Shown: positions 15,032 through 21,323, numbered from the stretch's first letter. The stretch is 28,265 nucleotides of DNA from JACOXT01 sp964372855 (GCA_964372855.1 CAYJRY010000011.1:1-28265); one strand, 5' to 3'. Numbers and translations: made by a program. The notes: generated by a model from the letters alone, not told the origin.

Positions 15032-15056
15032 ATCCCTTACCGAATCGGTACGGGAT
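15032..15056 (+). terminator. Palindrome directly after ligase stop
   Basis: ATCCCTTACCGA (15032-15043) pairs with TCGGTACGGGAT (15045-15056) with one mismatch. It begins at the base after the TAA. No long T-run follows, so it may be a processing or stability hairpin, or another dispersed palindrome, rather than a classic terminator. Confidence 0.45.
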
Positions 15057-15063
15057 AAATTTG

Positions 15064-15072
15064 TGCTATAAT
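15064..15072 (+). promoter_or_regulatory. Extended -10 promoter of def
   Basis: TGC-TATAAT (-10 at 15067-15072) is followed by seven bases and the GTG start of def. No clear -35 is seen, as is usual with an extended -10. A leaderless start is predicted. Confidence 0.6.
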
Positions 15073-15079
15073 CTTTTTT

Positions 15080-15644
15080 GTGTTAAAGATTGTTACTGCC
15101 CCAAATTTAATTCTTTCTCAAAATGCCCAAAAGGTCAAAAAGATCGATAAATCAATCCGAAATCTGATCTCCCAAATGTCTCTGGCTTTGCTTGAAACCC
15201 GCGATCCAAAAGGAGTCGGACTTGCTGCTCCTCANNNNNNNNNNAATGAAGCCAACCGATAAATCACCAATTACTACTTTTATAAATCCTATAATTGAAA
15301 AGTTGGAGGGTGAGAAAGAAATTCCTAAGTTCTCAAACACCCAAAAAATTGAAGCAAAAAAACCACAAAAATTCAAAGGTAAACTTTTAGAAGGCTGTCT
15401 TTCTTTACCCAATATTTGGGGCAATGTTTTGAGAACAAAAATTATAACTGTATCATGGCAGGACGAGTTAGGAAAACTTCATAAAAAAAATTTTACAGGC
15501 TTTCCAGCAGTAATTATCCAACACGAAATGGATCATTTAAACGGCGTTCTATTTACAAAAAGAGTTTTGGAACAAAAAGGAACACTTTATAAATCCCATA
15601 AAAATGAAAAAGGAGAGGATGAGTTTGAGGAGATTGAGATCTGA
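15080..15644 (+). CDS. def: Peptide deformylase (interrupted by assembly gap)
   Basis: Removes the N-formyl group from nascent proteins. All three metal-site motifs are present: GVGLAAPQ just before the gap, EGCLSLP, and QHEMDHLNG (Cys plus two His bind the metal, Glu is catalytic). The start is GTG 15080 giving MLKIVTAPN. Ten N at 15235-15244 interrupt the gene, and the two parts are in different frames as written. For an intact gene the true gap must be a multiple of three; by comparison with the family about nine to eleven residues (VGxxxRxFV-like) are missing. The C-terminus has an unusual acidic tail (KNEKGEDEFEEIEI). It opens a tight def-plsC-fmt operon; plsC starts two bases after its TGA. 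Pairing with fmt is functionally coherent, since one adds and the other removes the formyl group. Confidence 0.93.
15235..15244. other. Assembly gap (10 N)
   Basis: Ten undetermined bases inside def. The number is a placeholder: the frames on either side only agree if the real length is divisible by three. Confidence 0.98.
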
Positions 15645-15646
15645 AG

Positions 15647-16426
15647 ATGAAGGAAAAAATCCCTACACTAGCGCCAAGTCTACATCATGAAAAAAGACAA
15701 CCTCAAATCGCAATCATGGAAGTTTTGACAGTTATATTCGCCCCAAAAATAAAACTACAAGGAACTGAACATTTATTTAAGATAGAGAAGCTAACTCAAA
15801 ATGGAAAAAGAATTGTTTTTATGCCAAACCATCTAAGCCACGCAGACTATCCTGCTTTTGATAAAGCTCTCAAAAGGAATGGATTTGAAGATATTGCTAA
15901 TAAGGCGATACCGCTTCAAGGATTGAGGATCGAAAGAAATCGTCCAGCTAAGTTCTTTGCTAGAGCATATAGTGCGGTTCACGTTTGGCCACAAACAATA
16001 GTCCCAAAAGACGAGATTGAAAAACAAAAGCAGAAAAGATTACTGGAAGAGTCTATCAATTATGTAAAAGATAATTTCACTAAAGGATATCACTTGGTGA
16101 TTTTTCCCGAAGGAACACGAAGTAAGACAGGAAAGCTAGGAAAAGGAATGCCAGAAACTTTTAATTATCTTGAGAAAGCTGAAAATTTATTTATTGTCCC
16201 TGTTGGAATATGTGGGACAGAAAAAATTCATTCTCCCGGAAGAAAAGTCCCATTTCCCCATCTAGTGGTAGTTAATTTTGGTCAACCAATCAACTATAAT
16301 GAACTTAAAAATAGATTTCAACACTTAAAAAGGAGTGCGATGAAGGAAGCAATAATTGATTGTATTATGCAAAGCATAGCCAACTGTCTTCCGTCAAATT
16401 ATCAAGGAGAATATGCGAAAAACTAA
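15647..16426 (+). CDS. plsC: 1-acyl-sn-glycerol-3-phosphate acyltransferase-like (PlsC family)
   Basis: PlsC-family enzymes transfer an acyl chain to lysophosphatidic acid or a related acceptor at the membrane. Motif I is NHLSHAD (H-x4-D), and motif III is IFPEGTRSKTGKLGKG, both intact; VPVGICGTE fits motif IV. The 259-residue length is typical, but there is no strong membrane segment, so attachment is probably peripheral. The first 23 residues (MKEKIPTLAPSLHHEKRQPQIAI) are outside the family; ATG 15716 (MEVLTVIFAP) is an alternative start. It overlaps fmt by 14 bases. CPR bacteria generally lack full fatty-acid synthesis, so the substrate may be scavenged lipid; that is inference. Confidence 0.88.
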   Translation: MKEKIPTLAPSLHHEKRQPQIAIMEVLTVIFAPKIKLQGTEHLFKIEKLTQNGKRIVFMPNHLSHADYPAFDKALKRNGFEDIANKAIPLQGLRIERNRPAKFFARAYSAVHVWPQTIVPKDEIEKQKQKRLLEESINYVKDNFTKGYHLVIFPEGTRSKTGKLGKGMPETFNYLEKAENLFIVPVGICGTEKIHSPGRKVPFPHLVVVNFGQPINYNELKNRFQHLKRSAMKEAIIDCIMQSIANCLPSNYQGEYAKN

Positions 16427-17270
16427 AGTTGTTTTTTTTGGGTCATCAAGTTATGTCTTGCCGATTATCGATACTCTAAAAAAGAATTTTGATCTAAAAC
16501 TTGTCGTCACAACTGAAAAATCCCCAACCGACCCGGTTATAACTTTTTGTAAAAAAACCCATATAAAATATGTTTCTGTCTCTTCTGTCTTGGACAAAAA
16601 TCTTCAATCATTAATCATTAATCACAAATCAGTTATCGGCGTTCTCGCCGATTTTGGTTTAATAGTTCCGCATGATGTTTTAAACATATTTCCAAAAGGA
16701 ATAATAAATATCCACCCTTCTCTTCTTCCCAAATACAGAGGCCCAACTCCTGTCCAGGAAGCAATTCTAAATGGAGAAAAAACAACTGGAATTACGATTA
16801 TTAAATTAGATAATGAAATTGATCATGGCCCAATTCTTACTCAACAAAAAGAAACAATTCTAGAAAATGATACTTCAAAATCTCTTTACGAAAGACTTTT
16901 TAGATTATCTTCTAGTTTGATAGTTAGAACTATTAAACTCTATTTAAAAGGAGAAATTATTCCGCGAGAGCAAGATCACACTATTGCAACATTTACCAAA
17001 CCCCTTACTCGCGCTGACGGATATATCGATATATCATACAACAAACCAATTTCGTCCAAGAAATTACAAAGAATGATTCGAGCCTTGTATCCTTGGCCAG
17101 GTGTTTGGTTTAAATGGAAGATGGAAGATGGAATACGGAAAATTATAAAACTTTTACCTGAAGGAAAAATACAAGTTGAAGGCAAAAAGCCAATAAGTTA
17201 CAAAGATTTCATAAACGGTTATCCAAAAGAAGGCAAAAAACTCTTAGAAAAATTAGGAATTAAATATTAG
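16413..17270 (+). CDS. fmt: Methionyl-tRNA formyltransferase
   Basis: Formylates initiator Met-tRNA using 10-formyl-THF. The N-terminal formyltransferase domain has VVFFGSSSYVLPII, the catalytic segment IINIHPSLLPKYRGPTPVQEAI (Asn and His of the triad) and KLDNEIDHGPIL (catalytic Asp). The C-terminal OB-like domain has the family signature RADGYIDISYNKP...RMIRALYPWPGVWF. Length 285 is slightly short of the usual 310. AAGGAG lies three bases upstream of the ATG. Codons for GYIDISY contain the palindrome shared with the TrpR-family operators (17020-17041). Its 3' end overlaps the convergent unknown gene by 11 bases. Confidence 0.95.
   Translation: MRKTKVVFFGSSSYVLPIIDTLKKNFDLKLVVTTEKSPTDPVITFCKKTHIKYVSVSSVLDKNLQSLIINHKSVIGVLADFGLIVPHDVLNIFPKGIINIHPSLLPKYRGPTPVQEAILNGEKTTGITIIKLDNEIDHGPILTQQKETILENDTSKSLYERLFRLSSSLIVRTIKLYLKGEIIPREQDHTIATFTKPLTRADGYIDISYNKPISSKKLQRMIRALYPWPGVWFKWKMEDGIRKIIKLLPEGKIQVEGKKPISYKDFINGYPKEGKKLLEKLGIKY
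17020..17041 (+). promoter_or_regulatory. Operator-like palindrome inside fmt
   Basis: A perfect 16-bp palindrome GATATATCGATATATC plus ATACAA gives 22 bases identical to 21179-21200, the larger part of the 28-bp palindrome upstream of tRNA-Trp. The 14-base core also occurs in the TrpR-family gene's own promoter. A regulatory role inside a coding region is speculative. Confidence 0.4.
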
Positions 17271-17910
17271 AAGATTGTTGAGCTGGAGGTGTTGGATCAG
17301 AAGGAAAAAGTTTCGGCTTAAATTCAGACAACAACTTATACATTGCTGCTGCACCCATTTTGCTTTGTGTGCCGCCATAAGTGTCTCTAAAGGCTTCATT
17401 TATAAGATCATTTAGTTCTAATTGAGCGTCGGATATTCTTGGTAAAAATAATGCAGTTTCCAACAGATCCATTCGCTTGCCATCGCCTAAAGCTTTTGCT
17501 ACAGTAACTCGTACTATTTCAGTTACAAAATGTTCTCTTCCCAAAGTTTTTAAATTTTCTAATAGACCAAATTCTGATTGGTAATGAAAAGCTTTTAATA
17601 CCAAAGCCATCCCCATCGCTATAAAACTTCTATAAGTAGCATCATGACTATCTACAAAGCCAGTTTTAATTCCATCTCTTATTGCTTCTGCAAAATTTGG
17701 ATTAACTGAGACTACATCATAAAATATATCAGCTGCCATTTGTGCACTTTTTTCATACTTTGAGGTTTGCCTCACTTTAGTTATCCCCTCCAATACACTT
17801 TTTGTACTAGCACTAATGTCTAAGTCTAACTCTTCTCTTATTCGATTTGCTATTTCTTTTGAAATTATTGGTAGTTGTCCACTTACTTGTGGTTCACCTT
17901 CTGTCCCCAT
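17260..17910 (-). CDS. Unknown helical protein
   Basis: I do not recognise this 216-residue protein. It appears all-helical and soluble, rich in Ala, Leu and charged residues, with no cysteine cluster or membrane segment; FIAMGMALVLKAFHYQ is the most hydrophobic helix and probably part of the core. The C-terminus is a Pro/Ser/Gln tail (FPSDPTPPAQQSSNI). It has its own promoter and is convergent with fmt, whose end it overlaps. The start at ATG 17910 is supported by the promoter seven bases upstream. Confidence 0.72.
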   Translation of the reverse strand: MGTEGEPQVSGQLPIISKEIANRIREELDLDISASTKSVLEGITKVRQTSKYEKSAQMAADIFYDVVSVNPNFAEAIRDGIKTGFVDSHDATYRSFIAMGMALVLKAFHYQSEFGLLENLKTLGREHFVTEIVRVTVAKALGDGKRMDLLETALFLPRISDAQLELNDLINEAFRDTYGGTQSKMGAAAMYKLLSEFKPKLFPSDPTPPAQQSSNI

Positions 17911-17917
17911 ATTTTAA

Positions 17918-17946
17918 ATTGTTACATGTCTATCCAAGATTGTCAA
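17918..17946 (-). promoter_or_regulatory. Promoter of gene 17260-17910
   Basis: On the minus strand: perfect -35 TTGACA (17941-17946), 17-base spacer, -10 AACAAT (17918-17923), seven bases to the ATG. A second TTGACA lies farther upstream (17992-17997). Confidence 0.5.
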
Positions 17947-18022
17947 TAATTTTCAATTATACAACTAATTATTGCGATCGCAGTAAAAAATTGTCAATTG
18001 AAGTAATATTTGAGGATCAAGA

Positions 18023-18262
18023 TTAAGCTGAAACAACAGAAGAAGCTGAAGCTTGAACTTTTGGGGCTTCTACTCTTACAGACTTTCTTTTGAGCATCCT
18101 TAAACATTTTGTGCAGAGTCTCTTCCTCTTTATTTCATTATCAATCTTAACCCTTGCGAAATGCAGATTTGGTAAAAATAGTCTTTTTTTTCTGTTTTTT
18201 GCATGAGACACCACATGGCCATACATAACACCTTTGTAACAATTTTCACATTTCATCGCCAT
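18023..18262 (-). CDS. rpmB: 50S ribosomal protein L28
   Basis: Small basic protein of the large ribosomal subunit. MKCENCYKGVMYGHVVSHAKNRKKRLFLPNLHFARV matches the L28 N-terminal pattern (C-x2-C, G-x2-V-SH-x2-R-x-KR-F-PNL). A second pair, LCTKCLRMLKR, completes a possible four-Cys zinc site, as in the C-plus form of the family. The C-terminal tail (VEAPKVQASASSVVSA) is low complexity. Length is 79 residues from ATG 18262; the ATG two codons later is equally possible. It is transcribed alone, divergently from the membrane protease gene. Confidence 0.95.
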   Translation of the reverse strand: MAMKCENCYKGVMYGHVVSHAKNRKKRLFLPNLHFARVKIDNEIKRKRLCTKCLRMLKRKSVRVEAPKVQASASSVVSA

Positions 18263-18471
18263 ATTTTTAAATTAGAATTTTTGATGTTAGAAGTGAAAAG
18301 TCTTTGACTTTGAAACTTGGAATTTTTGACTAATTGATTTCTTGATTCAATTTTCAAGAACTCAAATAATCAAAAGAGTCAAGATCAAAAGCGTTAAGAT
18401 TTTCCAGCCTCAATAATTCTATTTACCTTCTTATCAAAAACATGATACCATATAAACATAAATTAAACAAT

Positions 18472-19113
18472 ATGGATCTATTTTCCCTAGTAATAATATT
18501 AACCATTTTGATCTTCTCAGCTATACTTCATGAAGTTGCACATGGGTATGTCGCTGATCGACTTGGAGATCCAACTGCTAGACTTGCAGGAAGACTGACT
18601 CTCAATCCCAAGTCACACATTGATCCGTTGATGAGCATAGCCTTACCTCTTCTTCTTGTAATTTCAGGCTCACCTATTATCTTTGGCGCCGCAAAACCAG
18701 TGCCAATTGATCCATTCAACCTCAAAGAAGGAAGAAAAGATTTGGCAATAGTGTCTTTAGCAGGTCCCCTTACCAATATTGTATTGGCTATAATTGCCAG
18801 CTTAATTTTTAAATCTTTTCCATATCTTACTTTTATTCCATTCGAAATATCTTCTATTGTTTCTTCAATACTTCTTCAAATAGTTAATCTTAATTTGCTT
18901 CTTGGCATTTTCAATCTCATGCCAATACCACCACTTGATGGTTCAAAAATTGCCGCTCTTTTACTACCAAAAGAATTGGCCAACGTGTATCTATCTTTAA
19001 GTTCTTTTGGCTTTATAATAATAATATTTCTTCTTCTTGCTCCGGGAGATTTGAATCTTGGAAATTTGATTTATAATTTGCTATCTTTTTCAAAAGATCT
19101 TCTTGGAATGTAA
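18472..19113 (+). CDS. Site-2 protease-family membrane metalloprotease (M50)
   Basis: These zinc proteases cleave substrates inside the membrane, often in regulated intramembrane proteolysis. Five to six membrane segments are seen. The zinc motif HEVAH (about residues 20-24) lies in the first helix, and the third ligand fits NLMPIPPLDGSK (N-x2-P-x4-D-G). PTARLAGRLTLNPKSHIDP is the conserved loop of the Rip1/sll0862-like subfamily. There is no PDZ domain, which is normal for this short form (214 residues). ATG 18472 is chosen because it begins at the first helix; ATG 18442 would add ten residues unlike the family. The cohesin-like gene follows three bases later. Confidence 0.9.
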   Translation: MDLFSLVIILTILIFSAILHEVAHGYVADRLGDPTARLAGRLTLNPKSHIDPLMSIALPLLLVISGSPIIFGAAKPVPIDPFNLKEGRKDLAIVSLAGPLTNIVLAIIASLIFKSFPYLTFIPFEISSIVSSILLQIVNLNLLLGIFNLMPIPPLDGSKIAALLLPKELANVYLSLSSFGFIIIIFLLLAPGDLNLGNLIYNLLSFSKDLLGM

Positions 19114-19116
19114 TCT

Positions 19117-19698
19117 ATGTCAAGAAAGACATTCGCTTTAATCTTCGCGCTTTTTATTATAGCATTTGTACTTGTTCTAGTCTCTGTTTATTCTCCGACA
19201 TCTAATACCAAAAATCTTAATCCTCAACCTACTCCTACAGTTAAGCTTTTACCTCAAAATCTTTCTGATCTTCGCTTTGGGAAATTAGAAAGCCTTAGAA
19301 GCCCAATTTCTACCATAAGTGCAAAAAATGTTTATTCGCTTCCAATTGAAATTGATACTTATAACAAAGTTTCTTTAATTCAACTTGAGCTATCTTACGA
19401 TCCGAAAATGCTAGAACAATTAGTCATCATACCAGGTAATTTTTTCAAGACACCAAAAATATATCTTAATCAAATAATCGAAGAAAAAGGAAGAATTTCT
19501 TATGCAATTGGAAGTGAAGATAATATGTCTGGTGTTACTGGTAAGGGTACGGTTGCAAATGTTAGTTTTCAAACAAAAATTAAGCCACCTATTCAAACAA
19601 GAATAACATTTCTTCCAAAAACACTAGTTAGAGCTATTGACAAAAATGAATCAGTGCTTAGATCTAGAGATTCTGTAATAATTATCATTGACAAATAA
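19117..19698 (+). CDS. Membrane-anchored cohesin-like domain protein
   Basis: An N-terminal membrane segment (TFALIFALFIIAFVLVLVSVY, residues 5-25) and a Pro/Thr/Asn linker lead to a beta-sandwich. The strand pattern VYSLPIEIDTYNKVSLIQLELSYDPKMLE ... GVTGKGTVANVSFQTK is typical of cohesin/type-I dockerin-binding folds (V-x-Y-D-P and G-x-G-x-V/I-A-x-v-x-F). The domain would face outside and could bind a dockerin partner or a glycan. No dockerin is visible in the window. It forms an operon with the membrane protease. The assignment is by fold pattern only. Confidence 0.72.
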   Translation: MSRKTFALIFALFIIAFVLVLVSVYSPTSNTKNLNPQPTPTVKLLPQNLSDLRFGKLESLRSPISTISAKNVYSLPIEIDTYNKVSLIQLELSYDPKMLEQLVIIPGNFFKTPKIYLNQIIEEKGRISYAIGSEDNMSGVTGKGTVANVSFQTKIKPPIQTRITFLPKTLVRAIDKNESVLRSRDSVIIIIDK

Positions 19699-20029
19699 TT
19701 CAATTTCTGTCTAAAATAACAATGTTCTTTGATATTAGAGGTGGTTGTAATTTTTCCTCGACAATTTCAATCAAAGTGAGGTACCACGTTCATGTAATAT
19801 GAACGTGGGACAAAGGTTTTTATCGTGCCGCCGTGGTGGCATGATGGGCCTTCCTAATTTCTTGCTTTGGGGAAATAGCAATCATACTCGGTATCAAGGA
19901 CAGAACTTATTCTCCAGAAAGAACCCTTCCGTAGCCTTGGCGAAGGAGGGTTTTTCTCAATTCCCATCTTGTTCTCATTACTCCTTTTTTGATAAAATGA
20001 AGTGAAGATTTTGCCTCCCTAGTTCAATG
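19699..20029 (+). ncRNA. Structured non-coding region, candidate RNA
   Basis: About 330 bases hold no credible gene but several stems: CTTTGAT/ATCAAAG (19727-19733, 19770-19776) enclosing GAGG/CCTC; a perfect 10-bp hairpin CCACGTTCAT/ATGAACGTGG (19784-19808); TGCCGC/GTGGCA (19826-19841); and a terminator-like hairpin at 19922-19956. This is the layout of an independent small RNA read on the plus strand. It matches no family I know; 4.5S, RNase P and tmRNA signatures were not found. Confidence 0.35.
19922..19956 (+). terminator. Rho-independent terminator
   Basis: AACCCT-T-CC (19922-19930) pairs with GG-AGGGTT (19945-19952) with one bulge, and the run TTTTTC follows directly. It could end the cohesin-like operon or the candidate RNA upstream. 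Confidence 0.6.
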
Positions 20030-20070
20030 GCGCGCAGACAAAGTCGAGCGCGCTTGCTTGACAAGCGAGG
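20030..20070. repeat. Double-hairpin element, copy A
   Basis: GCGCGC-a-GAC-AAA-GTC-ga-GCGCGC (20030-20053) is followed by the overlapping hairpin CGCTTG-CTTGA-CAAGCG (20051-20067) and AGG. Copy B at 20340-20379 has the same order with paired stem changes. It lies just before tRNA-Thr(UGU). The preceding CCTCCCTAGTTCAATGG resembles the 5' part of a tRNA, but no matching acceptor strand is present. Confidence 0.5.
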
Positions 20071-20088
20071 AATAGCGGCAGTGGATAT

Positions 20089-20160
20089 GCCGAAGTAACT
20101 CAGTGGTAGAGTAGCTGTTTTGTAAACAGCAAGTCAAGGGTTCGAATCCCTTCTTCGGCT
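20089..20160 (+). tRNA. tRNA-Thr (UGU)
   Basis: Full cloverleaf of 72 bases: acceptor GCCGAAG/CTTCGGC with discriminator T, D-stem ACTC/GAGT, anticodon stem GCTGT/ACAGC with loop TTTGTAA (anticodon TGT), and T-arm AAGGG-TTCGAAT-CCCTT. CCA is not encoded. It reads ACA and, by wobble, other Thr codons. Confidence 0.96.
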
Positions 20161-20171
20161 CAAAATAGCTT

Positions 20172-20255
20172 GCTAAGGTGGCAGAGCAGCAATTGCACGT
20201 GGCTGTAGACCACGCGTCCGCAAGGACTCCGGGGGTGCAATTCCCTCCCTTAGCA
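20172..20255 (+). tRNA. tRNA-Tyr (GUA)
   Basis: Class II tRNA of 84 bases with a long variable arm: acceptor GCTAAGG/CCTTAGC, discriminator A, anticodon stem CGTGG/CCACG with loop CTGTAGA (anticodon GTA at 20205-20207). The T-loop is TGCAATT: position 55 is G in place of the near-universal T (pseudouridine). Stem GGGGG/CCCTC is otherwise sound. CCA is not encoded. Confidence 0.93.
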
Positions 20256-20269
20256 CAAAAGTGCAATAT

Positions 20270-20402
20270 AATTGCGCGGTCACGGCGCTTGCACGAATTT
20301 CACCGCCGTTGCGCGCCCATTAAGGGAAAATCGTTGGGACGCAGACCGAAGGTCGAGTCCGCCTGCTTGACAGGCGAGGCAGAAACCGTAGGTTTTGTCC
20401 CA
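20270..20402. other. Structured inter-tRNA spacer with double-hairpin element, copy B
   Basis: Outer inverted repeats GCGCG/CGCGC (20274-20278, 20312-20316) and CGGCG/CGCCG come first. Then TGGGAC/GTCCCA (20335-20340, 20397-20402) close a three-hairpin figure: GACC-GAA-GGTC, CGCCTG-CTTGA-CAGGCG and AAACC-GTA-GGTTT. The outline recalls a 68-base cloverleaf, but the loops are too small for a tRNA. The first two inner hairpins match copy A at 20030. Confidence 0.45.
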
Positions 20403-20413
20403 CGCTTTAGCTC

Positions 20414-20485
20414 GCCGACATAGTTTAGTGGCAAAACGAGTCATTGGTAATGACTTGAGTGCGGGTTCGATTCCCGCTGTCGGCT
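20414..20485 (+). tRNA. tRNA-Thr (GGU)
   Basis: 72-base cloverleaf: acceptor GCCGACA/TGTCGGC, discriminator T, anticodon stem AGTCA/TGACT with loop TTGGTAA (anticodon GGT at 20446-20448), T-arm GCGGG-TTCGATT-CCCGC. The second Thr isoacceptor in this cluster. CCA is not encoded. Confidence 0.95.
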
Positions 20486-20506
20486 CTTAAATGAAAGGAG
20501 GAGTTT

Positions 20507-20683
20507 ATGGCAACAAAAGGAGAACAAAGAGTAAAGATTGCGTTATTTTGTAGTGTCTGCAAAAACAGAAACTATATTACAACTCGCAACAAAGTTAACA
20601 CACCTGAAAAATTAAAACTCAAAAAATTTTGCAAACACTGCCGAAAAGTACAGGAACACAAGGAAACTGAAAAATTAAAGTAA
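20507..20683 (+). CDS. rpmG: 50S ribosomal protein L33
   Basis: Encodes 58 residues: MATKGEQRVKIALFCSVCKN, then RNYITTRNK, and KKFCKHCRKVQEHKET. The R-x2-I-x-L-x-C-x2-C start and the K-F-C-x2-C-R-x3-H-x2-E end are the L33 pattern with two Cys pairs, the zinc-binding form. It has a textbook Shine-Dalgarno AAAGGAGG (20494-20501) five bases before the ATG, unlike most first genes here, and lies 21 bases after tRNA-Thr(GGU). Co-transcription with the tRNAs is likely, since no promoter is seen between them. In many bacteria rpmG sits near tRNA and secE/nusG genes; secE is not seen next to it. Confidence 0.94.
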   Translation: MATKGEQRVKIALFCSVCKNRNYITTRNKVNTPEKLKLKKFCKHCRKVQEHKETEKLK

Positions 20684-20720
20684 TACCGTTTATCTCTTTA
20701 GGTTTTATCTTATTTTACTA

Positions 20721-20752
20721 TTGACACTGCATCATATATCGATATATGATGC
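20721..20752 (+). promoter_or_regulatory. Promoter and operator of the TrpR-family gene
   Basis: Perfect -35 TTGACA (20721-20726), 18-base spacer, -10 TATGAT (20745-20750), seven bases to ATG 20758. A perfect 24-bp palindrome (20729-20752; half-site GCATCATATATC) covers the spacer and the -10. A protein bound there would block RNA polymerase, as expected for autoregulation. Confidence 0.75.
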
Positions 20753-20757
20753 ATTAT

Positions 20758-21165
20758 ATGCCGCATGTTTCCAGACGAAAATTAAAAGAAAAAGTAGAAT
20801 CAGAACTTGTTAATTCGCTTCAAACTGTTGTAACGAAGATAAGAGATAAGCAAGAAATGAATGCTTTCTTGAAATCTCTTTTATCAGATACTGAGAAGAT
20901 TATGTTTGCAAAACGGCTAGCAATTGTTGTATTGCTTGATGAAAAAATTCCGGAATCAACAATTTCAAGTATTTTAAACGTAACGCGTGAAACAGTGGCA
21001 CGACAGCGATATCGACTAGAATTACAAAACGAAGGATATCAAATCGCACTAAAGAAACTTTCAGAAGAAAAAATGATTCAATCACTTAAAAAGCTACTTA
21101 TTTCATTAGCTCGATATTCCATCCGAGCCGCAGGCGGATATGTAAAGCCAGGAATTCTAGATTAA
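20758..21165 (+). CDS. TrpR/YerC-family transcriptional regulator
   Basis: A helical DNA-binding protein of the Trp-repressor fold. FLKSLLSDTEKIMFAKRLAIVVLLDEKIPESTISSILNVTRETVARQRYRLE holds the core, with the helix-turn-helix around ESTISSILNVTRETVARQRY. This matches the YerC/YecD type better than TrpR itself; the ligand, if any, is not known to me. From ATG 20758 it is 135 residues, longer than YerC because of a basic C-terminal helix (KKLLISLARYSIRAAGGYVKPG). The ATGs at 20746 and 20749 lie inside the palindrome and -10 and are unlikely starts. Palindromes with a common ATATATCGATATAT core flank the gene, and tRNA-Trp follows. Confidence 0.85.
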   Translation: MPHVSRRKLKEKVESELVNSLQTVVTKIRDKQEMNAFLKSLLSDTEKIMFAKRLAIVVLLDEKIPESTISSILNVTRETVARQRYRLELQNEGYQIALKKLSEEKMIQSLKKLLISLARYSIRAAGGYVKPGILD

Positions 21166-21172
21166 GCATTCA

Positions 21173-21200
21173 TTGTATGATATATCGATATATCATACAA
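21173..21200. promoter_or_regulatory. 28-bp perfect palindrome upstream of tRNA-Trp
   Basis: The half-site is TTGTATGATATATC, repeated inverted without a mismatch. It shares the GATATAT-S-AT half with the operator at 20729-20752. It lies seven bases after the regulator's stop and 11 bases before the tRNA-Trp -35. No T-run follows, so it is more likely an operator than a terminator. Confidence 0.65.
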
Positions 21201-21211
21201 TAACATATATA

Positions 21212-21241
21212 TTGTATTCCTACCGAATTGTAAGCTATAAT
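21212..21241 (+). promoter_or_regulatory. Promoter of tRNA-Trp
   Basis: -35 TTGTAT (21212-21217), 18-base spacer, perfect -10 TATAAT (21236-21241), 10 bases before the first base of tRNA-Trp, leaving a leader of about four bases for processing. Confidence 0.6.
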
Positions 21242-21251
21242 AAGAGTACCT

Positions 21252-21323
21252 AGGGGCGTTCGTTAATGGCTAAACGGGTCGCCTCCAAAGCGACTCCTGG
21301 GGGTTCGAATCCCTCCGCCCCTG
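21252..21323 (+). tRNA. tRNA-Trp (CCA)
   Basis: 72-base cloverleaf: acceptor AGGGGCG/CGCCCCT, discriminator G (a TrpRS identity base), anticodon stem GTCGC/GCGAC with loop CTCCAAA (anticodon CCA at 21285-21287), T-arm GGGGG-TTCGAAT-CCCTC. The anticodon reads UGG only, in line with TGA as stop. CCA tail is not encoded. Confidence 0.95.

Noticed and set aside
19799..20005. Plus-strand 68-codon frame
   Set aside because: It runs through the hairpins and the terminator, has no ribosome site and reads as translated non-coding sequence.
20024..20266. Minus-strand open frame with a GFEPLTCCLQ stretch
   Set aside because: It is the antisense of tRNA-Thr and tRNA-Tyr; such frames are well-known false genes.
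20335..20402. tRNA gene in the three-hairpin spacer
   Set aside because: The outline is cloverleaf-like, but D- and T-like loops have only three bases and the conserved tRNA bases are missing.
20178..20423. Plus-strand 81-codon frame
   Set aside because: It covers most of tRNA-Tyr and the structured spacer into tRNA-Thr; its composition is that of RNA stems.
21252..21323. tRNA-Trp as integration site of an element spanning 21355 onward
   Set aside because: The region looks accessory, but no second copy of the tRNA 3' end and no integrase were found in the window.
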